A DNA stretch of 64,000 nucleotides from Okapia johnstoni (lineage: Eukaryota > Chordata > Mammalia > Artiodactyla > Giraffidae): positions 1 to 64,000 of the forward strand of contig CM044306.1 of NCBI GenBank assembly GCA_024291935.2, read 5' to 3'. The position numbers and the translations under genes were made by a program. This document shows positions 21,945 to 34,430 of this stretch, in pieces. The notes under the pieces were generated by a model that saw nothing but the letters and a program-made list of their open reading frames with translations, ran no database searches and was not told the DNA's origin. Position 1 is the stretch's first letter. Each line of letters begins with the position of its first letter.

Positions 21945-23325
21945 AATAGTTGAGCTATTTCAAATCCTAAAAGATAATGCTGTCAAAGTGCTGCACTCAA
22001 TATGCCAGCAAATTTGGAAAACTCAGCAGTGGCCACAGGACAGTTTTCATTCCAATCCCAAAGAAAGGCAATGCCAAAGAATGCTTAAACTACAGCACAA
22101 TTGCACTCATCTCACACGCTAGCCAAGTAATGCTCAAAATTCTCCAAACCAGGCTTCAACAGTACGTGAACCATGAACTTCCAGATGTTCAAGCTGGTTT
22201 TAGAAAAGGCAGAGGAACCAGAGATCAAATTGCCAACACCCGTTGGATCGTTGAAAAAGCAAGCGAGTTCCAAAAAAACATCTACCTGTGCTTTATTGAC
22301 TATGCCAAAGCCTTTGACTGTGTGGATCACAACATACTGTGGAAAATTCTGAAAGAGATGGAAATACCAGACCACCTGACCTGCCTCCTGAGAAATCTAT
22401 ATGCAGGTCAAGAAGAAACAGTTAGAACTGGACGTGGAACAACAGACTGGTTCCAAATAGGAAAAGGAGTATGTCAAGGCTGTGTATTGTCACCCTGCTG
22501 ATTTAACTTATATGCAGAGTACATCATGAGAAACTCTGGGCTGGATGAAGCACAAGCTGGAATCAAGATTGCTGGGAGAAATATCAATAACCTCAGATAT
22601 GCAGATGACACCACCCTTATGGCAGAAAGTGAAGAAGAACTAAAGAGCCTCTTGATGAAAGTGAAAGAGGAGAGTCAAAAAGTTAGCTTAAAGCTCAACA
22701 TTCAGAAAACTAAGATCATGGCATCTGGTCCCATCACTTCATGGCAAATAGATGGGGAAACAGTGGAAACACTGACAGATTTTATTTTGGGGGGCTCCAA
22801 AATCACTGCAGATGGTGACTGTAGCCATGAAATTAAAAGATGCTTGCTGCTTGGAAGAAAAGCTATGACCAACCTAGACAGCTTATTAAGAAGCAGAGGC
22901 ATTATTTTGCTGACAAAGGTCCATCTAGTCAAAGCTAAGGCTTTTTCAGTAGTCATGTATGGATGTGAGAGTTGGACTATAAAGATAGCTGAGCACCGAA
23001 GATTTGATGCTTTTGAGCTGTGGTGTTGGAGAAGACTCTTGAGAGTCTCTTGAACAGCAAGGAGATCCAACCAGTCCATCCTAAAGGAAATCAGTCCTGA
23101 ATATTCATTGGAAGGAGTGATGCTGAAGCTGAAACTCCAAACACTTTGGCCACCTGATGCGAAGAACTAACTCATTTGAAAAGACCCTGATGCTGGGAAA
23201 GATTGAAGGCGGGAGGAGACGGGGACGACAGAGGATGAAATGGTTGGATGGCATCATCGACTCAGTGGACGTGAGTTTGAGTAAACTTCAGGAGTTGGTG
23301 ATGGACGGGGAAGCCTGACATGCTG
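21945..23325 (+). mobile_element. BovB, 5'-truncated, reverse transcriptase mostly readable
   Basis: The sense copy covers the reverse transcriptase and C-terminal domain. Two long frames, 21977-22501 and 22526-23053, are in one frame, separated by a stop at 22499-22501. The first ends with ..GVCQGCVLSPC. The second contains the catalytic YADD at 22598-22609. A further frame break follows 23053. The missing 5' part removes the endonuclease, so it is dead. Its 3' end merges with a SINE of related tail. Confidence 0.93.
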
Positions 23326-23522
23326 CAGTCCATGGGGTCGATAACAGTCGGACAGGACAGTGACTTCACTTTCACTTTTCCCTTTCATGCACTGGAGAAG
23401 GAAATGGCAACCCACTCCAGTAGTCTTGCCTGGAGAATCCCAGGGACGGCGGAGCCTGGTGGGCTGCTGTCTATGGGGTCGCACAGAGTTGGACACGACT
23501 GAAGCGACTTAGCAGCAGCAGC
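23326..23522 (+). mobile_element. BOV2-type SINE
   Basis: Sense SINE with the BovB-like tail, 'cttcactttcactttt', 'ggcaacccactccagt' and terminal (CAG)n. It abuts the BovB end. Confidence 0.85.
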
Positions 23523-23554
23523 ACAGCGGGAAATAAAAGTGCGGCATGAAGAAG

Positions 23555-23572
23555 TGCTGCCGCCTTGTGGCC
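23555..23572 (-). promoter_or_regulatory. CTCF-like motif in unit U4
   Basis: Minus-strand word GGCCACAAGGCGGCAGCA, two mismatches from the 18-base CTCF consensus by eye. Same orientation as in the other heads. Confidence 0.5.
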
Positions 23573-23654
23573 ATTTTCTGTAACAACACCATGAAGAGCT
23601 GTGCTGCTGGGTATTTAACATTCACAAGGATTCAAGGTTTGTAAGTTGTCAACT

Positions 23655-24110
23655 TAAAAATACAGTCACAACCTGAGAGTAGGAAGCTATTCTACTTGGT
23701 GGGAATGTTTAAAACTCCAAGCCTGGGAGACAGCATCTCAGTAGCTCTGAGAAAACTGCTCCAAGGAAGAGGGAGCGGGACTCAGGCTATATAGAGTCTG
23801 CAACAAAGGGAGCGGTCGGTCAGTCTGAACAGTGAGGGTCAGATGTCCAGTTAAGGGAGTCGGCAACCTATCCAAGAGATCTCGCAAGCCTCGGGCTCAC
23901 TGCATTCATTCCTTTCTTATGCACCTCAGCCATCTGGGGCCAATCCTGTTTCCCAGTTCACCCTGTTTCCTGCATCCCCCCACCTCCTCAGCAATCACTG
24001 TGGTGGTGGCAGCATCCTCTGGACCTCAGTTTGGGGAGCCCTCATTCACATTTGGAGGCCAGAAATCGTGATGACTGTGATGTCTGTGATGTCTTGTTTA
24101 CTTTTTATTA
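23655..24110 (-). mobile_element. ERV LTR-like fragment
   Basis: Words such as 'gcctgggagacagcatctca' and 'ccatctggggccaatcctgt' are those of an LTR family seen again at 61395-61500. Ends are not resolved and the strand is tentative. Confidence 0.45.
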
Positions 24111-24545
24111 AAGTAAAATCCACCTGCCCTCTTAAGGCATGGAGAAATGCCTTAGGGGTGCTCATCGGAAAAGAATTCAAAACAAGGCAGGTGTTAATGA
24201 AGCCTATTTCAAGAAGTAAGTTTAACTCACACCCTTTAAAATAATCACAAGAAAAGATGTCAACATCACTATTTATTAGAGAAATGCAAATCTAAACTAC
24301 AGCAAGGTATCACATCACAACAGTCAGAATGGCTATGGCCAAACACTCTAACAACAATAACTGCTGGAGAGGGTATGGAGACAAGGGAACCCTCCTCCAC
24401 CGATGCTTGGGATATAAATTGGTAACAGCCACTATGGAGGACATTGTGAAGCTTCCTTCAGCCATGAAAATGAGAAAGAGGTTAGAATATTCGCTAACAC
24501 CATACACAAAAATAAACTTCAAATAGATCAAAAAATCTAATTGTA

Positions 24546-24840
24546 AGGATGGATGCTGCTACTGCTGCTAAGTCGCTTCAGTCGTGTCCGACTCTGTGGA
24601 TCCCATAGACGGCAGCCCACCAGGCTCCCCCATCCCTGGGATTCTCCAGGCAAGAACACTGGAGTGGGTTGCCATTTCCTTCTCCAGTGCATGAAAGGGA
24701 AAAGTGAAAGTGAAGTCGCTCAGTCGTGTCTGACTCTTTGTGACCCCGTGGACTGTAGCCTACCAGGCTCCTCCGTCCATGGGATTTTCCAGGCAAGAGT
24801 ACTGGAGTGGGGTGCAATTGCCTTCTCTGATAGGATGGAT
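24546..24840 (-). mobile_element. BOV2-type SINE with 9-bp duplication
   Basis: Antisense SINE at 24555-24831 made of two related tail modules. It is flanked by a perfect duplication AGGATGGAT (24546-24554 and 24832-24840). The L1-derived unit sequence reads through the insertion. Confidence 0.93.
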
Positions 24841-25386
24841 ATTATGAGATTCTTGAGAAAAATATAAACAGAACACTATTTGACATGAATGCAGCAAGTT
24901 CTTTGTGGATCCACCTCTTAGAAAAATGAGAAATAAACCACAAATCAGAAAATGGGACCGAATTAACCTTACAAGCTTTTGCATACCAAAAGGAAACACT
25001 CAAGGAAAGACAAGGACAACCCTCAGAATAGGAAGAAATATTTACAAAGGAAGAGAACCAAAGGAATTCATCTCCAAAACATACAAACAGCTCATAGAAA
25101 TACATAAAAACCAAGGGGGAAAAAATGAGCCAAAGATCGAAATGGATATTTCTCCGAGGAAAGCCTACAGATAGCAGATAGGCACATGAAAAGATGCCCA
25201 GCATCACTAGAGAAATGCAAATCAAAGTTCAATGAGGTAAGCACTCACATTCATCAGATTGGCCACCTCAAAGCATCTTAAAGAATAAATGCCTGAGAGG
25301 GCGTGGAGAGAAAGGAGCCTCCTGCACTGTTGTTTGCAAGGGACTTAGGAGAATGTGTGGAGGGTCATTTAAAAATAGCATACAAG

Positions 25387-25937
25387 TGTTGCTGGCCAAA
25401 ATCTTGGCTTTCTCTGTCCACCGAAGCTGAATAAAAAAATACGGAGACAGAGCTTGGAGGGAATAGAAAGGTGGCCTTAATCCTTAGCCAGTGGAGAGCA
25501 GAACACAGTAGCCTCCCCCCACCCTCCACGAGGAGTCCAGGGGCTTACATAAGGCAAGGGTGCACAGTGAGGAGTTGGTGATGAGGAGCAAATGTGTTAG
25601 AATCTTCTCAAAAACAGTCACAGGCTGGCATCAGTAACCCAGTAATTGAGTCTGGCAGTGTGGTGGCTCTGCAGCCTCCTCTCCGATGTGTAACTACAAG
25701 GGGCAGGGTGTTGTAAGGGTAAGCAAAGGACTCTAGGTGTGAAGCGCAGCTCCTGCAGAGTGAGGGGGCAGAAAAGCAAACTAACATACAGACGTGCTGA
25801 GTCAGGAGCAGCCAAAGCCAAAAAGCAAAAACAAACTAGGAATGCTCAGGCCTGCTCACTGTTCTCTTTATCTTCTTTGTTCTCAGGAAAGAAAAGAAAA
25901 AACCCACTCCTCTTTTTTTTCCCTTTTCACTGCAACA
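25387..25937 (-). repeat. Complete LTR of the ERV remnant
   Basis: TG...CA ends. Its 25740-25937 part is directly repeated at 28040-28237. Confidence 0.7.
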
Positions 25938-27309
25938 AATGCCCGCATCACTTATTTCCTCCATATCAATGGAGAAAGGGAAATAGGTGTCATTCTTGTT
26001 CTTGTCTGGCTGACAAGCAAAACCTCAGTTTTGCAAAACCACAATCACCACCTGTTCAGCCCAGGGGCCCATCTTCCTCCTACTTCAAATTTTCCTTGAG
26101 AGACATGAACCCCAATAAATCTTATTGGGATGATGAGGGACAGATGGTCAATCTTTCGTAACTTCTTCAATCCTGACATAGGACTCATAGACCCTTATCT
26201 AACTGGGGTCGTGGAGCTCTCAGCCTGTTTTGTTAAGGGGCCCCAAAGTGACTTTTGTGGTTATTCACACAAGATCTGTTCGGAAGAATGGCTGTAATCT
26301 CTTTGGGGGTGTGGATTTTCTCTCTGCATCATTATTATCTTGATGAAAATCTGTTGTCATCTGGAGGAGACAAGCCTTACAGGTAGTTTAAGAAAACAGA
26401 GGCCATAGATCAGTAAAAGAGTTATTGCAACTAGGAATCAAAGAAAGAGTAAGAACCAAGTTACATTTGATGATGATTTTGATTGTGGTCCAGATAGGAT
26501 CAGTGTTTGGGGTCATCCTGTGCAAAGGGATGGAACCATTCGGACTCAGAAATAGTTGGAGGAATGACAACCTGAACATTAACAGACAAATTAGAAAAAA
26601 TTGAGCCTGAAATTGAGCCTGAATCCTAATTTAGACTTAACACTTTGAGGGGACTTGTAGCCAGGTAGCCAGTGTCTAGGTTTACCTATGTAGGTCTTAA
26701 CCTTTCATGTGGCTATTGGTCACTACACATTTATTTTTCTTGTCAACATATGATCCAGCGCAAATTCCTTGTCTAAACATATAACAGTTACAAGAAGAGA
26801 CCTTTACAAAGTAAGGCTGCAGTCACCTGCCGCTAGCAGCCTTGGTTTTCAGAATGGCTGATGGCGCCCTGAGTCTCACACAGCTCAGAAAACCCAAGCT
26901 CTCAACAATACAAGGACTTGTCTGAAATCACACCATAGTTATTTCCACAGCTACTCCATTTTAACTTTAATTGCAAATGTTTTTCTTAATAGCCAGAGTG
27001 GCTGTCCTTGTCAGTGACATTAGTGTTTCTCTGGGTTTGAGAAGACAGAGAACCAGGGATCATAAAAATCTCCTCTCAGAAGTGTCTGACCATCCGACGG
27101 CCTCTCCTGCAGGCTTTTTGTGGAGCACAGAGCGCCTCATTCCTAATTTCCACCCTGAACTCCTTTCACGGGGTGTTGAAGGTCAGCGACTTCAGTGGCC
27201 ATGATTTAATCTTTGTAGAGGTAGATGGCAGAGTCCCTTCAGGGTCATGAATCTGACCTGGCTTGGGGGCATAACCATTTTGTCACACACTTGGTAATGT
27301 AAGGGACAA

Positions 27310-27760
27310 TACTTTCTTAAATTTTTTAATTAATGTATTTATTTCAATTGGAGGATACTTACCTTACAATATTGTGGTGGTTTTGCCACACATCAACATG
27401 AATCAGCCACAGATGCACATGTGTCCCCTCACCCTGAACGCCCCCTCCCACTTCCCTCCCCACCCCATCCCTCCGGCTTGTCCCAGAGCACTGGTTTTGA
27501 GTGCCCTGCTTCAGGCGTCGAACTTGCCCTGGTCATCTGTTTGACATATGGTAGTATACATATTTCAATGCTAGTCTCTCAAATCATCCTACCCTCACCT
27601 TCTCCCACAGAGTCCAAAAGTCTGTTCTTTACGTCTGTGTCTCTTTTGCTGCCTTGCATATAGGATCTTTGTTACCATCTTTTTAAATTCCATATATATG
27701 CATTAATATACTGTATTGGTGTTTCTCTTTGTGACTTACTTCAGTCTGTATAACAGGCTC
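27310..27760 (-). mobile_element. L1 3' end inserted into the ERV
   Basis: Antisense 3' UTR and ORF2 end of a ruminant L1, starting with the T-rich complement of the tail and the C-rich complement of the G-rich 3' UTR (27430-27480). Confidence 0.9.
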
Positions 27761-28241
27761 AGGACAACACTTTTGAAACAGGCAATATAGAAAGCAATAT
27801 GGCTAGCAATAATAATAAGGTCATCGGTAGGAACTTAAGTCAAGAACGTCCATTATGCGCAGCCCAGTCTGTACCTAAGTCTTCTGATTTAGTTTGTTCT
27901 GTACCAATCCTGATTTTTTAGGGAAACTATCTACTGGCATTGTCCATAAGGCACCCAGCCTAGCTTTCTAGTGTTATTAGACTGATTTTCCTTAGTATGA
28001 TTTCACTGTTCCCAGTATAGAGGAGTCTTCAGATAGGTGCAGAGTGTAGCTCCTGCAGAGTTAAAGGGCAGAAAAGCAAACCTAGTTACAGACGCACAGA
28101 GCTAGGAGCGCTCAGGCCTGCTCACTGCTCTCTTGATCTTCTTTGTTCTCAGGAAGGGGAAGGAGAAAACCTCGTTTCTCTTTTTTTTTTTCTTTTTACT
28201 GCAACAAATTCCTCTTTTTTCCCTTTTCACTACAACACAAG

Positions 28242-28720
28242 TACCTTAGGGCCCAGCAGTCCCACTTTGGGGCATAAACCCAGAGAAAATAAAAAATTTA
28301 AAAGACATGGGAACCTCTGCAATCTTGGCTCAACAAGGTACAATAGTCAAGTCTGGGAAGCAAGCTAAAGGTAGAAATTACAGATGAATGGAAACAGAGG
28401 ATGGGGCACTTGTACACAACGCGATGTTTCTCACCAATAAGGAAGCAGGAGATAATGGCAAATCCAGCCGCGCGGGAGAAAGTAGAGAGGATCCTTCCAA
28501 GTGAAGGGAGGGAGACAGGGAGAGAGGAGCGTCATGTGATATCACCTCCAGGTGTAATCTAAAAATGGATACAAATGAAGCTCTTTCCCAAAGAGACACA
28601 GCCTCACAGATTAAGAAAAGAAACTTCTCACCACCAAGAAAATGAAGCTGCATTAGACTCAAAAGGAAAAAAAGCCCAAGACTGTAATTCACCCATATAC
28701 TTCAATTCAAATCATAGGGT
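28242..28720 (+). repeat. Unit U4 continued after the ERV (L1-derived tail)
   Basis: L1 end wording resumes exactly after the CAAG duplication ('gggcccagcagtcccact'), matching other unit tails. Confidence 0.7.
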
Positions 28721-29425
28721 AAAAACAGAAAAATATGGAAAGAGAAATGCTGATTCTATTCCCCTCGGGCCATAGTGTCCTCGGCTGGTGTCCCATCCCT
28801 GGAACCTGATTGGCTTGGTCACCAAGGCTGGAGCATCCTGGGGCTGAGGGCGCTGGGAGCACGTGGCAGGCAGGGTGCCTCCACCGTGGACCTGCAGTGT
28901 CTCTTGCCCTCTGCAGAGCCCCCAACCTTCAGAAACAAGTGGGAGAAATGAAGAGTTTGCAATTAACATATACACAGTAATATATATCAAATAGATGATC
29001 AAAAAGTAATCACTGAATAGCATAGGAAAGTTGATGAACACACTGCAATCACCTCTACATGAAAACGAACCCAAAGAGAATAAACATCTATGCATAACTG
29101 AATTGTGTACCTGTACAACTGAAACAAACACATCAGAAATCAACAATATTCCCCCATAAAATAACAAGGAAATTACAGGAAAAGAAAAGAGTGGGACATG
29201 AAGAAGTGCTGCTCCCTTCTGGCCTTTTAATTTAACACCACCATGAAAAGCAGTGCTGTTGGGTATTTAATATGCATAAGATCAAGGGGCTAAAGGTAAA
29301 AAATACCTGCCTTCAGGGAATCTCCCAGGTTTCGCTGAAAAAAAATATTCAAAAGAAGGGAGGCATTCAAGAGCTAAGTTTAACTCACATCCTTTAAAAG
29401 AATCACATGAAAATATGTCCACATC
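28721..29425 (+). repeat. Composite unit copy U5, left part
   Basis: The head start at 28748 matches 21510 and 59088. The head body at 29195-29400 carries a degraded CTCF-like word at 29207-29223. BovB is inserted at 29436. Confidence 0.7.
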
Positions 29426-30889
29426 ACTAAATATTCAGTTCAGTTCAGTTGCTCAGTCGTATCCAACTCTTTGTGACCCCGTGGACTGCAGCACGCCAGG
29501 CCTCCCTGTCCATCACCAACTCCCGGGGTTTACTCAGACTCGTGTCCATTGAGTAGGTGATGCCATCCAACCATCTCATCCTCTGTTGTCTCCTTCTTCT
29601 TACACCTTCAATCTTTCCCAGCATCAGGGTCTTTACAAATGAGTCACCTCTTCGCATCAGGTGGCCAAAGTATTGGAGTTTCAGCTTCAACATCAGTCTT
29701 TCCAATGAACACTCAGGACTGATTTCCTTCAAGATGGACTGGTTGGATCTCCTTGCAGTCCAAGGGACTCTCAAGAGTCTTCTCCAACACCACAGTTAAA
29801 AAGCATCAATTCTTTGTTGCTCAGCTTTCTTTATAGTCCAACTCTCACATCCATACATGACCACTGGAAAAACCATAGCCTTGACTAGACAGACCTTTGT
29901 CAGCAAAGTAATGTGTCTGCTTTTTAATATGCTGTCTAGGTTAGTCATAACTTTCCTGCCAAGCAGCAAGCGTCTTTTAATTTCATGGCTACAGTCACCA
30001 TCTGCAGTGACTTTGGAGCCCCCCAAAACAGAGTCTGTCACTGTTTCCACTGTTTCCCCATCTATTTGCCATGAAGTGATGGGACCAGATGCCGTGATCT
30101 TAGTTTTCTGAATGTTGAGCTTTAAGCCAACTTTTTTGCTCTCCTCTTTCATCTTCATCAAGAGGCTCTTTAGTTCTTCTTCACTTTCTGCCATAAGGGT
30201 GGTTTCATCTGCATATCTGAGGTTATTGATATTTCTCCCAGCAATCTTGATTCCAGCTTGTGCTTCATCCAGCCCAGCGTTTCTCATGATGTACTCTGCA
30301 TATAAGTTAAATAAGCCGGGTGACAATTACACAGCCTTGACGTACTCCTTTTCCTATTTGGAACCAGTCTGTTGTTCCATGTCCAGTTCTGACTATTGCT
30401 TCCTGACCTGCATACAGGTTTCTCAAGAGACAGGTCAGGTGGTCTGGTATTCCCATCTCTTTCAGAATTTTCCACAGTTTGCTGTGATCCACACAGTCAA
30501 AGGCTTTGACATAGTCAATAAAGCAGAGGTAGATGTTTTTCTGGAACTCGCTTGCTTTCTCGATGATCCAACGGATGTTGGCAACTTGATCTCTGGTTCC
30601 TCTGTCTTTTCTAAAATCAGCTTGAACATCTGGAATTTCACGGTTCACGAACTGTTGAAGCCTGGCTTGGAGAATTTTGAGCATTGCTTTACTAGAGTGT
30701 GAGATGAATGCAATTATGCAGTAGGCTTAGCATTCTTTGGCATTGACTTTCTTAGGGATTGGAATAAAAACTGACTTTTTCCAGTCCTGTGGCCACTGCT
30801 GAGTTTTCCAGATTTGCTGGCATACTGAGTGCAGCACTTTCACAGCGTCATCTTTCAGGATTTGAAATAGCTCAACTCAACTAAATATT
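29426..30889 (-). mobile_element. BovB, 5'-truncated, with 10-bp duplication and mutated YADD
   Basis: Antisense insertion at 29436-30879 flanked by ACTAAATATT (29426-29435 and 30880-30889). It holds the reverse transcriptase and C-terminal domain in reverse frames 30307-30684, 29796-30326 and 29445-29774. The catalytic YADD reads YADE in this copy. Length is 1444 bp. Confidence 0.95.
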
Positions 30890-32380
30890 AGAGACATGCA
30901 AATCAAAACTAAAAGGAGGCATTTCCTCAGATGGTTCACAGTGACCATTGTCCAAAAGGTGACAAACAATAAATGCTGGAGAAAGGGTGGCAAGAAGGGA
31001 GCCTCCCACACTGTCAGTGAAAAGGCAGCTTAGTAGCAGCCACTCTGAAGACCAGTGTGCAGGTTTTTTAAGAAATGATCATGAGAATGAAATTAGAATA
31101 CTGCCTAACAGCATACACAAAAATAAACTCCAAATAGACTAAAGACCTAAATAAAAGGACAGATAATATGAAACTCGTAAGGGAAAAGGCAGAACACACT
31201 TTGACATAAAATGCGGCAAGTTTTCCTTTGACCCACCTCTTAGAATCATGAAAAATAAAACAAAAATAAATAAATGGACTCTAAATCCCCTTAAAAGCAC
31301 TGACACAGCAGGAAAACCACAAACACAGGAAGACAACCTCATAGTGGAACTATATGTGCAAACAAAGACAGCCATGAGGAATTTCTCTCCAAAACATACA
31401 AACAGCTTATGCACCTTGATATCAAAGAAACAACCCAGTCAAATAGGGGCACAAGATTTAAATGGATCTTTCTCCACAGAAGACATAGAGATGGCCATGC
31501 GGCGTATGAAAAGATGCTCAGCATCTGTAAGTATCAGAGAACTGTGAATCAGAAGTACAATGCGGCATCACCTCACACAGGTCAGAACGGTCAGCATCGA
31601 AAATCTGCAACAATAAATGCTGGAGGGGAAATGGAGGAAAAAGAACCCTCCTAGCTGTTGGTGGGAATGAAAGCCAGTAAATCCACAGAGGAGAACAGGA
31701 AAAATGTTCATTAAAAACTAAACAGAGACGTACCAAAGGACCCAGCAATCCCATTCCTGGGCACAGATCCAGAGAAAACCATAATTTTTAAAGACAGGTG
31801 CACCCCAAGGTTCATGGCAGCACTCTGTATACAATAGCCAAGCCATGGGGGGAGCCTAAGTGGATAAGGACAGACGAATGGGTAAAAAGATGGGGCACAC
31901 ACAGAGAGCGATATTCGTCATAAAAGGTCGACATCAAGCCATGTCCAGCAACAAGGAAGGAAGCAGAGATGGTCATACTAAGTGAAGTGAGACAAAGAAA
32001 GTCAAGTGTCATACATCACTTAGGGGTGGATTCTAAAAATGGATACAAATGAACTTCTTTACCAAACAGAAATGGCCTTGCAGCATAGCACAGTGCCTTA
32101 TGGTACCGAAAAGGAGATGAGGTGGGTGGAGGAAAGGAGCAGGTAGAGATGAACATACACACAAGACTGTTCATAAAATGATCAACAAGAACCCACTATA
32201 GGACGAGGACCCCTACTCAACACTGCGTCATAAACTATATGGGAAGAGAACCCAAAAAGGAACATGTACACAGCTATGCAAGAGCGAATCACGCTGCTGT
32301 GCACCTGGAACAAACAAACAACACACTCTACAACACCGTAAAAAAGTCACCTCTATGCCAATGCAAAACACAGATTACAA
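30890..32380 (+). repeat. Composite unit copy U5, right part (rearranged L1)
   Basis: L1 ORF2-end wording up to about 31075, then a jump back to an earlier L1 segment ('gaatgaaattagaatac'), then L1 in order to its 3' end. This is the same junction as in U4, U6, U9 and U11. Confidence 0.75.
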
Positions 32381-32811
32381 AAGGAGAACGCTGACGCTGT
32401 TCCGCTCAGGCCTTGGGGATCGGGGCCACTGCCACGGCCCTGAAGCCGGGGCAGGCCTGGGTCCCGTGGATGCGCCGTCTTGGGGCTGAGGGGACAGAGA
32501 GAGGTCCTCCTGAGGTGAAGCTACGCCTGATACACCCAAAGGACGGCGGCGCCTCTGGCCCAGAAGAGCTTTGAAGAGCCCCCTGGGCTCCACGTTCCTG
32601 CCTTAGGGTCGCCCCGCTATGGATGACAGTGCCCTCCACAGAGTGGTGTTCCGGGACCCGGGATGCGTCCAGGGGACGGGGCTAAGGAAGGAAGGCGGAG
32701 TGGGACGCGAGCCCTGGGTGCTCCTTCTGGAACATTCCACTCTGATTGACAATCCAGGAACAGGACTTTCCCTAAGGCGCTGGCTGCCCCAACCCGAGTT
32801 GGGCATTAACA

Positions 32812-32829
32812 TGCTGCCGCCTTGTGGCC
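32812..32829 (-). promoter_or_regulatory. CTCF-like motif in unit U6
   Basis: The same 18-base minus-strand word as in U4, GGCCACAAGGCGGCAGCA. Confidence 0.5.
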
Positions 32830-33017
32830 ATTTCCCATAACAACAACTTTGAAACCATTGCTCGTGGGCACTTAATACCCCAAGGCCTGCGGGCTGTAAG
32901 TGAAAAACACCTCCCCTCAAGAAATGTCCTAGGGGAGGTCCTGAGAAAAATATTAAAAACAGAGCAGGCGTTCAAGGAGACAATTTGAATAAGTAAGTTT
33001 AACTCACACTGTTTTAA

Positions 33018-33136
33018 AAAATCACATGCAGCACTCGTGGCTGATCCATGTCGATGTATGGCGAAAACCACCACGATATTGTAAAGTAATTAGCTTCCAA
33101 TTAAAATAAATAAATCAAATTTTAAAATCACATGCA
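33018..33136 (+). mobile_element. 93-bp L1 3' end with 13-bp duplication
   Basis: Extremely 5'-truncated L1 (33031-33123) flanked by AAAATCACATGCA at 33018-33030 and 33124-33136. Confidence 0.93.
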
Positions 33137-34430
33137 AATATGTCAACATCACTAAATATGAGAGATATGTAAACCAAAACTTCAGTGAGGTATCACCTCA
33201 CACCAGTCGGAATGGCCATAGATGGAAACTACAGACAATAAACGCCGGAGAGGGTGTAGAGAAGGGGGAGCCCCCCTACACTGACGCCGGAAATGGAGGT
33301 CAGGAGCAACCGCTGTGGAGGACACCGGGCAGCTTCCCTGGCAACGAAAATGAGAATGAAATTAGAATGCTCCCTAATACCATACACAAAAATCAACTCC
33401 GAACAGATTAAAGATCTAAGTACAAGGACAGATACCATGAAACTCTTAAGGAAAAGAGAAGAACATGCTTTGACACAAAATGCAGCAAGACCTTTTTTGA
33501 TCCACCTCATAGAATCATGAAAAATAAAAGAAAAATAAACAAATGGGACCTAATAAATGTTAAAAAAGTATTCGCACAGCAAAGGAAACCATCAGTGAAA
33601 GAAAAAGTCAGCTGTCAGAATAGAAAAAAAATCTTGCAAATGAAGATACCCGTAAACAATCTACGCCCAACACATACAAACAACTTGTACAGCTCAATAT
33701 TAAAAAAAAATCCGATAAAAAATTAGCCAATGATCTAACTGCACATTTATCCAAAGATATCATAGAGATGGCCATAAAGCACAAGAAAATATGCCTAGCA
33801 TCTCTAGTTCTCAGAGAAAGGCAAATCAAATGTACAATGGGGTATCACCTCACATTGATCAGAACGGCCATACCAAAAAAACTGAATAAATTCTGCAGAA
33901 GGTGTGGAGAGAAGGGAACCCTCCTGCAGTGTTGGCAGGAACATAAATCAGTACACCCACTAGGGAGAACAGTATGGAGGTTCTTAAAAAACGAAACATA
34001 AAAGAACCAAGGGACCAGCAATCTCACGCCTAGGCATAGATCCAGAGAAAACCAAAATTTAAAAAGCCACCTGCACCCCAAAGATCATGGCAGCACTTGG
34101 TACAATAACCGAGACACAGAAGCAACTCAAGTATACGAGGACAGATGAATGGATACAGAAAAATGGGGTACATAGACACAGTGCAATACTATTCAGACAC
34201 AAAGAAGGGTGAGATAATGCCATTTTCAGTTACGGGAAGAAACGAGATGATGGTACTAAGTGAAGTAAGTGAGAAGGATTGACAAGTATCATGGGTTATC
34301 ACTTCCAGTGGAAACTAAACATAGATACATATGAACTTCTTTACAAAAGACAAACAGCCTCACAGACTTAGAGAAGAAACTCATGGAAACCAAAAAAGAA
34401 AGGCAGAGAGACAGGGAGTAATCAGCTGGT

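Larger units (their letters stand above)
23530..25382 (+). repeat. Composite unit copy U4
   Basis: The head has the CTCF-like motif at 23555-23572. It is followed by an ERV-LTR-like insertion (about 23655-24110), then 'tttaactcacaccctttaaa' and the rearranged L1 part, with the shared L1-L1 junction near 24468. A SINE is inserted at 24555-24831 and an ERV provirus at 25387. Confidence 0.75.
25383..28241 (-). mobile_element. ERV provirus remnant with internal deletion
   Basis: The element 25387-28237 begins TGTTG and ends CAACA and is flanked by CAAG (25383-25386, 28238-28241). A 4-bp duplication is typical of gammaretrovirus-like ERV1 elements. In minus orientation the 3' LTR is complete at 25387-25937 (551 bp; its end reads ..AAGATTTTGGCCAGCAACA). 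The 5' LTR keeps only about its first 215 bp (28237 down to about 28025) and then joins interior sequence, so the rest of that LTR and much of the interior are deleted. The interior shows no usable retroviral frame. It is interrupted by an L1 at 27310-27760. It sits inside composite unit U4. Confidence 0.72.
32381..34430 (+). repeat. Composite unit copy U6
   Basis: The GC-richer head (32385-32990) aligns well with 60220-60790 and 28748-29400. The CTCF-like motif is at 32812-32829. A very short L1 is inserted at 33031-33123. The L1-L1 junction is near 33345. Confidence 0.78.

Noticed and set aside
21977..23053. Reverse transcriptase open frames as a host gene
   Set aside because: They are BovB fragments with an internal stop, inside a 5'-truncated element.
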